From Bufo bufo (lineage: Eukaryota > Chordata > Amphibia > Anura > Bufonidae): DNA of 64,000 bases. Shown here piece by piece: positions 1-9,839 of the stretch. The DNA lies in assembly GCF_905171765.1 (NCBI RefSeq), contig NC_053391.1, forward strand, positions 191,528,559 through 191,592,558, given 5' to 3'. The translations under genes and the position numbers were made by a program. The number at the start of each line of letters is the position of its first letter. Within the stretch, counting starts at the first letter, position 1. Below the pieces are notes generated by a model, which had not been told where the DNA came from, made no database searches, and worked only from the letters and a program-made list of their open reading frames with translations.

Positions 1-490
1 AATACCTGATTTTATCCAGAAGTTATCTTGTGACATATTCACAAATTCACCTAAATGAACATTTCCCCAAACTGGCGTAAAATCTAATGTGCCAATGACC
101 TCTAATAACTTTCTTGTGTGATCCCATACTTTAGTAAGGCACGGTATGTAGGTCCCCTCCTTTGCTTCAACTATCTGGATTCAAGCAAAACAAATATATC
201 TTTGTAACCTGAATTGCAAACCAAATCTATTAACACCGGGTCAAGCTGCCATTCCCTCATCTTCTGTAGCTGTGCACCCTCCTGTCAGTGCCGTTGGGAA
301 AGGCGCCGGGGAAAAGATATACTGCCCAAAATAAGCCAGAAGCATGATCTAAAATTTGGTCTTCATGGTAGATGTTTTTTTTTTTTTTTCCTTCCTCGCT
401 TCACCAGGGGGTTTCTATTAGGTGTATGCTCTTGATACGGTTTATTTGGCAGCTGCCCTGTGGGAGGGTTTATCTTGAGCAATCAGATGC
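1..490. other. No recognised gene or element
   Basis: I see no coding frame or repeat I can name. There is a T-rich tract near 373-390. The stretch ends at the TTAA where the piggyBac element starts. Confidence 0.5.
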
Positions 491-1289
491 TTAATCCCTT
501 AGTGACCACTCATACGTGTTTTTACGGCAGTCACTAAGGGGCCTTGGGCAGAAGCTCCGCCTTTTTTACGGCAGCACTTCAGCCCAAGGTAGCGATAAAA
601 TCAAGCGCTGTAGCTCCGTGCCCGCAGCTACCGGAGGTAGCTGAGGGCTCGGGGCAGTGATCAGAGACCATGACAAGCGGTCTTTGATCACGTGATCCTG
701 TGATACACTTTATCACAGTGATAACTGAAAATGCCGGCAGTGAAGCTGCCCGCACTAAACTTTCTTCCGCCTCTCATGTAAGAGAGGAGGGACCAAGTAT
801 CCCGTGCAGCGATGGGGTCCCCCAGCGCTTTTGCTCGTAAGCTGGGACCCGGTCCTCAACCCCCACCCCCCCTTATCCTCACCACCGCTCACAGTAAGGT
901 CTCTCTCCTCAGGAGAGAGAATTTCAAATTATGCCCCAATCGGGTCCCCCAGCACCCCGATCGGGGCAATATGGCCCCCAGATATGTTTAAATAAAGTTA
1001 TTCAAGCACGTGGATAAACCTATCATGGAGATCACATCCATTATATTTACACACACAGCCAGGACAAGGGCTGCGCTTCTCTCTCCCCTCAGCACAGTTG
1101 TTCTGAGGAGAGAGAGATCAGACTTCTTTCCTGGCTCTGTGATTACATACTGTAAAAAGAAAAAGATCTAATTATAAACTGTCCATCAGTAACTGGCGGT
1201 CAGTGGGTTCTTGTGATTAGGCGTCCGTCATTAGACTTCTATTAGTGACGGTCAATTATCTTTATTAGGGACCCTGTGTCCGTCTGTTA

Positions 1290-1415
1290 CTGGCGGTCGG
1301 TGGGAGTCAGTCGGTGGGTGTCAGTGAGTTGGTGGGTGTCAGTCAGTCAATGGGTGTCACTCCGTCAGTCAGTGGGTGTCACTGTGTCAGTCAGTGGGTG
1401 TCAGGCATTTGCCGT
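1290..1415. repeat. Short tandem repeats rich in GTCAGT and GGTGGGTGTCA
   Basis: Imperfect repetition of GGTGGGTGTCAGTCAGT-like words just upstream of the piggyBac transposase start, inside the element's 5' leader. Confidence 0.6.
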
Positions 1416-2432
1416 CCATTACCAGTCTATTAGGGACTGTCAGTTATTTTAATTTCTTTCTGAGCTGTACAGATAAAAAAATGGCTCAGAGATTATTCAG
1501 TGCAGAGCAGGCATACGAATTTCTCTGCTCTGACCACTCTGCTTCTGACACCGCTTCAGAGGCGGAAATATTTTCAGATAGCGGGGACTCCGATTCCATC
1601 CCCAGATCTCATAGCCCTATGGTGGTAGAAGTCACCACCTCCTCTCATTCTCCACCCAGTGGTCCCGTCCCTTCTGCTACGTGGGTTCCTGCCACTTCAT
1701 TTTCCCCCCAAGTACCCCAATTTTTATCCACTCCCCAAATTAATGTGGATGTCGCCAATTTTACCCCTTATGATTTTTTTCACTTATTTGTGGATGATAA
1801 CGTCCTTGAGTTAATTGTGCAGCAAACTAATTTGTACGCCACACAGTTTGCTGTACAAAAGCCCACGTCTATTAATGTAAGATGGTGGACCCCCACAAGT
1901 GCCCCTGAAATAAATAAAAAATTGGGGCTTACCCTGGACATGGGCATCGTAAAAAAAAACTGTCCGATCCTATTGGGCTGCGAGTACTGTCCACTCAACC
2001 CCTGTTTGCAGCAGTTATGTCCCGTAACCGGTATGAAGTCCTAATGCGGTTCATGCATTTTTCTGACAATTCCCAAGTCCCGCCCAGAACTGACCCAGCC
2101 TTCGACCACCTAAATAAATTGAGACCCCTTATTTCCCTCCTTACAGATTTATTCTTGAAATTATATACCCCTGAAAAAAATGTATCCATTGATGAGTCCC
2201 TTTTCAGTTTTAAAGGCCGCCTTTCCTTCCGTCAATATATTCCCTCCAAGCGTGCCAGATATGGGGTAAAAATGTATAAGGTGTGCGAGAGCACAACCGG
2301 CTACACCTGTGGTCTGTCTATTTATGAGGGCAGAGACTCCCAACTCAACCCCCCAGGCTGCCCCGAAAATATTGGAACATTAGGCAAAATTGTGTGGGAT
2401 TTATTGGTGCCATTCCTGCACAAAGGGTACTA

Positions 2433-3992
2433 CACTGCGTGCAGAATTATTAGGCAAATGAGTATTTTGACCACATCATCCTCTTTATGCATGTTGTCTT
2501 ACTCCAAGCTGTATAGGCTCGAAAGCCTACTACCAATTAAGCATATTAGGTGATGTGCATCTCTGTAATGAGAAGGGGTGTGGTCAAATGACATCAACAC
2601 CCTATATTAGGTGTGCATAATTATTAGGCAACTTCCTTTCCTTTGGCAAAATGGGTCAAAAGAAGGACTTGACCGGCTCAGAAAAGTCAAAAATAGTGAG
2701 ATATCTTGCAGAGGGATGCAGCACTCTTAAAATTGCAAAGCTTCTGAAGCATGATCATCGAACATTCAAGCGTTTCATTCAAAATAGTCAACAGGGTCGC
2801 AAGAAGCGTGTGGAAAAACCAAGGCGCAAAATAACTGCCCATGAACTGAGAAAAGTCAAGCGTGCAGCTGCCAAGATGCCACTTGCCACCAGTTTGGCCA
2901 TATTTCAGAGCTGCAACATCACTGGAGTGCCCAAAAGCACAAGGTGTGCAATACTCAGAGACATGGCCAAGGTAAGAAAGGCTGAAAGACGACCACCACT
3001 GAACAAGACACACAAGCTGAAACGTCAAGACTGGGCCAAGAAATATCTCAAGACTGATTTTTCTAAGGTTTTATGGACTGATGAAATGAGAGTGAGTCTT
3101 GATGGGCCAGATGGATGGGCCCGTGGCTGCATTGGTAAAGGGCAGAGAGCTCCAGTCCAACTCAGACGCCAGCAAGGTGGAGATGGAGTACTGGTTTGGG
3201 CTGGTATCATCAAAGATGAGCTTGTGGGGCCTTTTCGGGTTGAGGATGGAGTCAAGCTCAACTCCCAGTCCTACTGCCAGTTTCTGGAAGACACCTTCTT
3301 CAAGCAGTGGTACAGGAAGAAGTCTGCATCCTTCAAGAAAAACATGATTTTCATGCAGGACAATGCTCCATCACACGCGTCCAAGTACTCCACAGCGTGG
3401 CTGGCAAGAAAGGGTATAAAAGAAGAAAATCTAATGACATGGCCTCCTTGTTCACCTGATCTGAACCCCATTGAGAACCTGTGGTCCATCATCAAATGTG
3501 AGATTTACAAGGAGGGAAATAGTACACCTCTCTGAACAGTGTCTGGGAGGCTGTGGTTGCTGCTGCACGCAATGTTGATGGTGAACAGATCAAAACACTG
3601 ACAGAATCCATGGATGGCAGGCTTTTGAGTGTCCTTGCAAAGAAAGGTGGCTATATTGGTCACTGATTTGTTTTTGTTTTGTTTTTGAATGTCAGAAATG
3701 TATATTTGTGAATGTTGAGATGTTATATTGGTTTCACTGGTAAAAATAAATAATTGAAATGGGTATATATTTGTTTTTTGTTAAGTTGCCTAATAATTAT
3801 GCACAGTAATAGTCACCTGCACACAGATATCCCCCTAAAATAGCTAAAACTAAAAACAAACTAAAAACTACTTCCAAAAATATTCAGCTTTGATATTAAT
3901 GAGTTTTTTGGGTTCATTGAGAACATGGTTGTTGTTCAATAATAAAATTAATCCTCAAAAATACAACTTGCCTAATAATTCTGCACTCCCTG
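2433..3992 (+). mobile_element. Tc1/mariner element, DD37E type, copy 1
   Basis: 1560 bp element flanked by TA (2431-2432 and 3993-3994). The inner terminal repeat GCAGAATTATTAGGCAA is exact at both ends; the outermost bases differ (CACTGCGT at the left, CAGGGAGT at the right). It is nearly identical to the copy at 22227-23789. It sits in the piggyBac transposase gene, and removal with one TA brings the host frame back together (HKGY / YVYTDNFYTS). Confidence 0.93.
2651..3666 (+). pseudogene. Tc1-type transposase, copy 1, frameshifted
   Basis: Frame starts MGQKKDLTGSEKSKIVRYL with a helix-turn-helix DNA-binding N terminus. Catalytic motifs LWTDEMRV, FMQDNAPSH and [11 protein letters not shown] are present. 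At about 3520 a base is missing compared with the intact copy (GGGAAATAG against GGGAAAACAG), giving a stop at 3535 after 294 residues and losing the last ~45. The remaining frame runs to the stop at 3664-3666. Confidence 0.9.
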
Positions 3993-4571
3993 TATGTGTA
4001 CACAGATAATTTTTATACCAGTATACCCCTTTATAAATCCCTCCATGCTGCAAACACAGGGGCTTGTGGGACAGTCCGCAAAAATAGAGTTGGATACCCA
4101 CAACCGCTGGTCTCCAAACGTTTGGAGAAAGGAACATCCTTCGCCCTCGCAAGTGACCAGCTGCTTGCCGTGAAGTGGAAGGACAGGAAGGATGTCTACA
4201 TGCTGACCACCTTGCATGCAGACACCACAGTGGCAGTTAGGGAGAGGGGGGCTACGGCGGACAAGCACAAACCGGTCTGTGTGACAGACTACAATAAATT
4301 TATGGCAGATGTAGACCTCTCAGACCAGGTACTTCATCCCTACCCGGTGAAGCGAAAAAACAGGGCCTGGTATAAAAAGGTAGCAATCTACCTCATCCAG
4401 ATTGCTACCTACAATAGTTTTTTTATTTAAAAAGTCCCAGGGAAACCTCAACTTCCTCGAGTACCAGGAGAAGGTGGTTGAGAGTCTCCTGTTTGAGTCC
4501 CCCGCACCTGGGCAAGCCTTCGAATCGGAGGACGTTCAAAGGCTTTCAGAACGCCATTTCCCTCACCCCGT

Positions 4572-5217
4572 GTCACGAGGATGTCAAGAGCCACGTCTGA
4601 CTCCGTTATACCCGGGGTCAGGAAGTCGCAGCGGGTGGCTGCGCGCTCTATGTATAAAGATAGTGCTATTTCTTAATGGTAGCTTTCTGGGTTTGCCTTG
4701 CAACCCTTTTTGGCTCACTCAGGGATCCGTAGCTTCTTCTCCTCAGCTGTTTCTTGTTCAGCACTCCCAGCCTCCTTATATTCCCCTCTCCCACTTCTCT
4801 GGTTGCCAGATAGAGCTTCCTGCCTGGACTTCTATACTGACCCACTGGAGCTGAGTAGCTGTGATCCCTGGTTGTTGTTCCAGAGCGTTACCCTCCGGAT
4901 CCCTGTTGGGCTTTTGTTGTCTGCTGTTGTCGCCCACCTGGGATTATATGTTTTGTCTGTATTGTCTGTCCTCTCCTTGGTGTTTTCCTTTAGTGTCGGT
5001 GGTGCGGACTAGTGATCCCACCGCCCTGTTCACTACGTAGGGCTCATCTTAGGGAAAGCCAGGGTTTAGGCACGTGATCGGCGTACGGGTGAGGAACCCG
5101 TCTAGGGACGTCAGGGCAGTCAGGTGCCAGCCTCAAGGTGAGTCAGGGGCACCACCTTTCCCTCTCCCTTGGACAGGGCCTTCCCATTTCCCTCCCTTTG
5201 CGTGACGCCGGTCATGA
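4572..5217. mobile_element. 646 bp non-autonomous DNA element, 8 bp target duplication
   Basis: CACCCCGT is duplicated at 4564-4571 and 5218-5225. The ends are weak inverted repeats (TCACGAGGATGTC at the left; TCATGACCGGCGTC read inward from the right). No transposase is encoded. An 8 bp duplication fits the hAT superfamily, but the termini are not diagnostic. It interrupts the piggyBac C-terminal region, and removal with one copy of the 8 bp restores the frame (HFPHPVPATTSK). Confidence 0.75.
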
Positions 5218-5519
5218 CACCCCGTCCCTGCCACTACCAGCAAAACTTATCCACAGAAAAGATGCCGGGTGTGTAGCAAACATGGAAGGAGGAGGGACAC
5301 CCGATTTACTGCCCTAGTTGCCCATCGCAACCAGGCCTCTGCAATTACCCCTGTTTTAAAACTTACCATACGGTTGCGAATTATTAATTTTATTTAATAC
5401 CAAAAAGAACATGGGGGGGTTCAGGAATTAAATTTATTCTCATTTTCTGTTTAGTTTGTTGGCTTTCCAGGGAGGGAGCCAAATTTTTTTTTTCAGACAT
5501 TGGAACTAATTTTACCTTT

Positions 5520-6130
5520 TCTGATTTGTTTCCTTACACTTTGGAGTGTACATCTTCATTTTCATGTGCTCTGTAGACATGACACTTTTGTGTAAAAAAT
5601 GAAGAAAAAAAAAGCCTGCTTTGCATTAATTTCTCCAAAAAACTAGGGGGTCTAAATGCTCACTACACCCCTAGATGCATACCTTAGGGGGTCTAGTTTT
5701 CAAAATGGGGTCCATTATGGGGGTTTTCTATTGTTTTGGCAGTTCAATGCCATTACAAGTGTGCAATGGGGCCTGAACCATTTTCAAGCAAATTTGGTGT
5801 TCTGAAAACAACTGGGTGCTCCTTTATGTTTGGGCCCTGCCGTTTGTCAAGACATAAGATTAGGGCCACAATGGGGGTATTTTTGAAGACAGGAGAAACG
5901 GGGTGATACATTTTGGAGTGTACATCTTCATTTTCATGTGCTCTGTAGAAAAAAATCTGTCTTTAAATTGACACTTTTGTGTAAAAAATGAAAGTGTTAT
6001 TTTTTTTCACCTTCTTAGCATTAATTTCTTTAAAAAACTAGTGGGTCAAAAAACTCATTACACCCATAGATAAATACGTTAAGGGGCCTAGTTTTTAAAA
6101 TGGGTTCACTTTTGGGGGGTTCTATTATTC
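5520..6130. repeat. Internal direct duplication in the piggyBac 3' region
   Basis: The block starting TTTGGAGTGTACATCTTCAT near 5539 returns near 5911. The words following it (ACACTTTTGTGTAAAAAATG; AACTAG-GGTC; ACACCC-TAGAT; CTAGTTTT-AAAATGGG) also recur about 370-400 bp later. The two halves are diverged, so the duplication is old. Confidence 0.75.
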
Positions 6131-6570
6131 TGACACTTATAAGCCTCTGCAAACTTGGCTTGTTGCAGGAAAAAAATGTACTTCAAATTAAAATGTTAAA
6201 ATGTTGTCTCCTAAATAAAATAAAAAAAAAGTAAAAAAAAATTGTAAGTGCAGCCAAAATAAAGTAAAGATGTGGAAATATATTTCTGATAAAAATATTG
6301 AATAGTATTTATGTATGTGAAATATTGCAGTTGAAAATAGGAAAATGTGCAATTTTTTTTAAATTTTCACTTTTTTAATAAAGATACACATATTTTATCG
6401 GTAGAATTTTACCACCTAAGTAAAGTACAATATGTGACGAGAAAACAATGTCAGAATTACTTTGATGTGCAAACCGTTACAAAGTTATTCTAAGCTAAAA
6501 TGACACGTCAGATTTCCAAAATTTGGCTTGGTCATTAAGGCCCAAACAGGCTTGGTCACTAAGGGGTTAA

Positions 6571-7089
6571 TGTATTTTATATGGCTGTCATTTCTCTTGA
6601 TATTCTAAATAAAAATAAACAAAAAGAGAAGAAAAAAAAAAAGGCAGTGTCTCGTAAAGTACCATTGGGAAGAATATATAGGAGCACAGGTCAGTATTGC
6701 GTTCACCTTCTTCTGTTGGGATACTCACCACTCCTTCCATGTAATAGCATATGCTTCTTATCGCTGCCCACATCCTCAAGCCAGTCTCTCCAATGAGCAG
6801 ATCAAGGAGGAATCCTGGTAGGCACAGTAAGAATGAAGTCTGTCACTGGAGCAATCAGTCACAGCCTGGGATATTGTGGTTTGCATTAAAACAACGCGTT
6901 TCAGAAGTGAATCACCCCTTTCATCAGATCAAAGGGCTGGCGGGAAAACCTTTACTTATTATATACGGCCACTAGAGGTGGCCGCCATGATTTAAAGGGA
7001 AGGCAGAAAGATGAAGAAATGCAGACAAGGGTTTCAATTCCAGCTGACGAGGGACGAGATTACCTTTTGGGGTCACTACTTAGGAGGAT
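6571..7089. other. Region between piggyBac and the PYCARD retrocopy
   Basis: No gene. A hammerhead-like motif lies at 6880-6933 on the minus strand. The 5' part of the PYCARD retrocopy (untranslated leader) probably starts somewhere around 7000. Confidence 0.45.
6880..6933 (-). ncRNA. Hammerhead ribozyme-like motif (type I, Penelope-type)
   Basis: Minus strand reads CTGATGA (6921-6927), an imperfect stem II, then GAAAC (6898-6902), GCGTT loop and GTT. The flanks can pair as stem I (TTTGAT before the core against ATGCAAA after it, with one bulged base). Order and spacing match the small type I hammerheads known from Penelope-like elements. No RT is nearby. Activity is not shown. Confidence 0.5.
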
Positions 7090-7682
7090 ATGGGGAAGAC
7101 GGAGAGAGACGTCCTGGTCCAAGCTCTGGAGAATCTAGAAAAAAAATATCTAAGAGGTTTATAAACAAGTTAAATGACTGGGAGATCAAGGAAGGATTTT
7201 GCAAGATCCCCAACTGTAAACTGGAGGAACCCAACCCGGAGGATGTGGCTGATCTGACCAGAGGATACTACAAGGATTTCTATGGAATTGAGGTCACCCT
7301 AACTGTTCTAGAAGCCATAGATGAGAAGCAGGAGGTTGAAGACCTCAGGAAAGACGTTAAGATGGTGAATGGCGGTGCCTTCTAGAAGCCCAGCTCGGGG
7401 GCAGATCAGGGAGCCACATCTAGAGACACGGAGCATTTCGTGGATCAGCATCCCGCTGCACTGATATCACGGGTGGTTCTGGTGGCTCCGATCATAGATG
7501 ACCCCTATAGACTATTATCACATGAAGCATATGAAACAGTGCGCAGCAAGGTGACCTCTCTGGAGCAGTGGCGGGAGCTCTTCCATCATGTGGAATCCTG
7601 GGGAAAGGAAGACAAGGATCAGTTCCTAAAATCTCTGAGAAAACATAATTTACCGCTCATCAGGAATCTTGAAGTAAACTAA
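7090..7682 (+). pseudogene. PYCARD (ASC) retrocopy, PYD plus CARD, broken
   Basis: Starting at ATG 7090 the frame reads MGKTERDVLVQALENLEKKY, then after a one-base loss near 7151 continues RFINKLNDWEIKEG and DVADLTRGYY: a pyrin domain. After a linker an in-frame TAG (7383) precedes HFVDQHPAALISRVVLVAPI and LFHHVESWGKEDKD, a CARD, ending at the stop before 7682. About 197 codons in total, the size of ASC, the inflammasome adaptor that joins PYD sensors to caspase-1 through its CARD. PYD, linker and CARD are contiguous with no introns. AATAAA signals and an A-run follow at about 7838-7870, so this is a processed copy. No target duplication was found. The frameshift and the stop make it a pseudogene. 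Confidence 0.88.
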
Positions 7683-7870
7683 AGCCTCAAGGATTGTGGT
7701 TAGAGAGTTAGCTCCTGGGATCAGTGTCATGCAGCTGAAGCTATATATGAGATGGACAGTGCCGTACAGCAGCTGAGAACAATATGGTTCCTCACCCGTT
7801 CAGAGTCCTTGTCCTTGATGATTATGTATTTTCTATAATAAAACCAATAAATAAACCTGAAAAAAAAAAT

Positions 7871-8500
7871 TTGACCAAATGAGTGTGAATTTTTTGCAAT
7901 TTGCTTTGGACGACTCGCCTAAAAATGCCACCCAGCAGCATTTTACTGTGAAAACTGCCGGGGACAACCAGGAGGGAGAAGATGAAGGATCATATGACAC
8001 TAAGAGGAAGTTGGGGGGGGGGGGGGCTTGTCATGATTGGCTCAGAGGCTGAAAGACAGTTTGATCAGTCAATCAGGGTTCAGTAGACAGGCAGGTCCTT
8101 ATGGTGAGAAAGAAGAATCACCATTCTGTGTTAAGCTTGTGACCCTGAAGGATGTCTTGTGGCAGTGTCTGAAAAAAAGCTATTATAGACACAAGCCACT
8201 AATATAGTGTGATAGGGACGCTATAAGAAGAGTATAGGGAGAGAATAACAACTAATTATTGGGTATTATTTAGACTTTGATCAGGGAAAGCATGAGGGAG
8301 TGGGAGACTGATCACTCAGAGTTGTGTTTTTAATACAGCTGTTGGCAGCTGGTTCTGTACTACAAAACCCCACAAGAAAATATTTTTTTCCTGTAACTAT
8401 TTTTTCAAACTCAGGTTTCTAGAGTTCATAGACTTATTGCCAACAACCTAATAGCATATATTCTGCTTCAAATGACGAGCAATTGTGCATTTTTCCTTGT
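7871..8500. other. No recognised gene
   Basis: AT-rich sequence with a run of G near 8020. I see no coding frame or named repeat. Confidence 0.4.
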
Positions 8501-9195
8501 AAAAAGCAGTTTAAATTTACCGTTTGTACTTGGGCATTTCAGTGCATAATACCCATCTTACAGAATGTGTGGCAAGATAATGGGTAATTACAACAAAAGC
8601 AATACTGCAATTTTGCCATTTTTATACACCTGTGATGAAGCGTGTTGCATATTGCTGCAAGAAAATGAGTAGTTACAGCAAAAGCAATACTGCCATAACC
8701 CCATCTTTATACTAGGTATTAAATGCATTACATACTACTGCAAGATAACGGGTAGTTACAGCAAAAACAATACTGTAATTACACCATTTTTATACCCATG
8801 TATTGAATCCATTTTATTTTTACTGAAAAAAAAAAAACTTGCAAAAAGCTAAATATTGTATTGTGTTAATGCACAACATCGTGTAGTTCAAAGATATTAA
8901 CTGCAAAAATTGCATTACTGCAACATACCATGCAGTTCAAAGACAGTTTACTACAAAAATTGCATTTATATCTGTCAGTAAATGCATTACTGCAACAGAC
9001 TGCATATCAAAGGCATTTTACTATAAAAATTGCCATTATACCTGTGCTAGTGAATGCAATAATGCATCATACCAACGTAGTTCAAAGATTCTACTGCAAC
9101 AATTGCATTATTGCTTATACCCGTGTTAATGAACACATTACTGCAACAGACCGTGTAATTCAACACATTTTACTGCATAAAATGCATTAACTTTT
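8500..9195. repeat. Degenerate tandem array, about 80-85 bp units
   Basis: Words such as GGGTAGTTACAGCAAAAGCA and CATTTTTATACC recur at about 8580, 8665 and 8745. A related form (GTAGTTCAAAG, TTTTACTGCAAAAATTGCAT, CATTACTGCAACA) recurs about every 80 bp from 8860 to 9190. Units are too diverged for an exact copy number (roughly 7-8). Confidence 0.7.
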
Positions 9196-9265
9196 CATTT
9201 ATAGGCCTAATAATAAAATGTCTGGAAAATGAAAGACCCATACATTCTCATTTTAGAGTCAGAAT

Positions 9266-9830
9266 ATGGATAGTAGCAGCAGTAGCAACACCATCCGGCC
9301 AGCATTAGTAGTAGAGAACTGTTCTTCCTGGCTTCAGATAGGCGCAACATTATTATTTAGGAGAAAAAGGATAAGATTGTGGACTGGATGGATCCCTCAT
9401 CTTCTCAGACACAGCAGGATGATGCGGATATCTCCTCTGATTCTGACATTGTGCCTGGGAGCCATGGGTCACAGCATTCTTCCGGCTCCTCCTCCCTGCA
9501 ACCCCAGAGAAGCTTTTCAATTGCATCATGAGTCTTCACTGCCCTTTTATGTTATATGTTCTGTATGCCGGTATGTATATCTAACCTGTGTTCATTGTCA
9601 TGTCTGACCTATTCCTGCCTGTGAATAACAACCATAGCGTTTGGCCCAACATCAAACCAGTTACGTGGCAGAGTGGTTCCACATTACCACTGATACGTCT
9701 TGATCCTTAATCAATGGATCCGTAACAGCAGCAACCATCTCACTGGCTATCTCCTGCCAACTTCAACTAGGCAAGGTGGTCAGCGACGATGGCAGGAATA
9801 TTATGGCCATCTGCATTTTGTGGGAATGAC
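9266..9830 (+). pseudogene. Possible N-terminal remains of a hAT transposase
   Basis: Short frames only. One reads KDKIVDWMDPSSSQTQ followed by a Ser-rich stretch. Further on, HITTDTS and QLGKVVSDDGRNIMAI (about 9690-9810) are weakly like the core of hAT transposases (TTD and DN blocks). The assignment rests partly on the better hAT C-terminal piece at 11818-12378. Confidence 0.3.
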
Positions 9831-9839
9831 ACATACTCG

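Larger units (their letters stand above)
1481..5387 (+). pseudogene. piggyBac transposase (broken, DDE_Tnp_1_7 family)
   Basis: The frame starts at the ATG opening MAQRLFSAEQ, with an acidic, Ser-rich N terminus as in PGBD4-like transposases. The catalytic core is recognisable: the first Asp in SIDESLFSFKGR (about 2190), the second in YTDNFYTS (just after 3994), the third in ADVDLSDQ (about 4310). A C-terminal cysteine-rich domain reads KRCRVC, then CPSCPSQPGLC, then PCF (about 5260-5357). Breaks: a one-base loss near 1989, the Tc1 insertion after 2432, a frameshift near 4420, the insertion at 4572-5217, and one more frameshift near 5310. All three catalytic Asp are kept, but the gene cannot make a full protein as it stands. 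It moved elements by TTAA-specific cut and paste when intact (family knowledge). Confidence 0.9.
491..6570 (+). mobile_element. piggyBac-type DNA transposon with two nested insertions
   Basis: TTAA occurs at both ends (491-494 and 6567-6570), the piggyBac target duplication. Next to them are inverted termini: TCCCTTAGTGACCA at the left and, read inward from the right, CCCCTTAGTGACCA. Inside is a broken piggyBac transposase (1481-5387), a long 5' non-coding leader and a 3' non-coding part with an internal direct duplication. A Tc1 element (2433-3992) and a second element (4572-5217) are inserted in the transposase. Without them the element would be about 3.9 kb. Confidence 0.9.
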
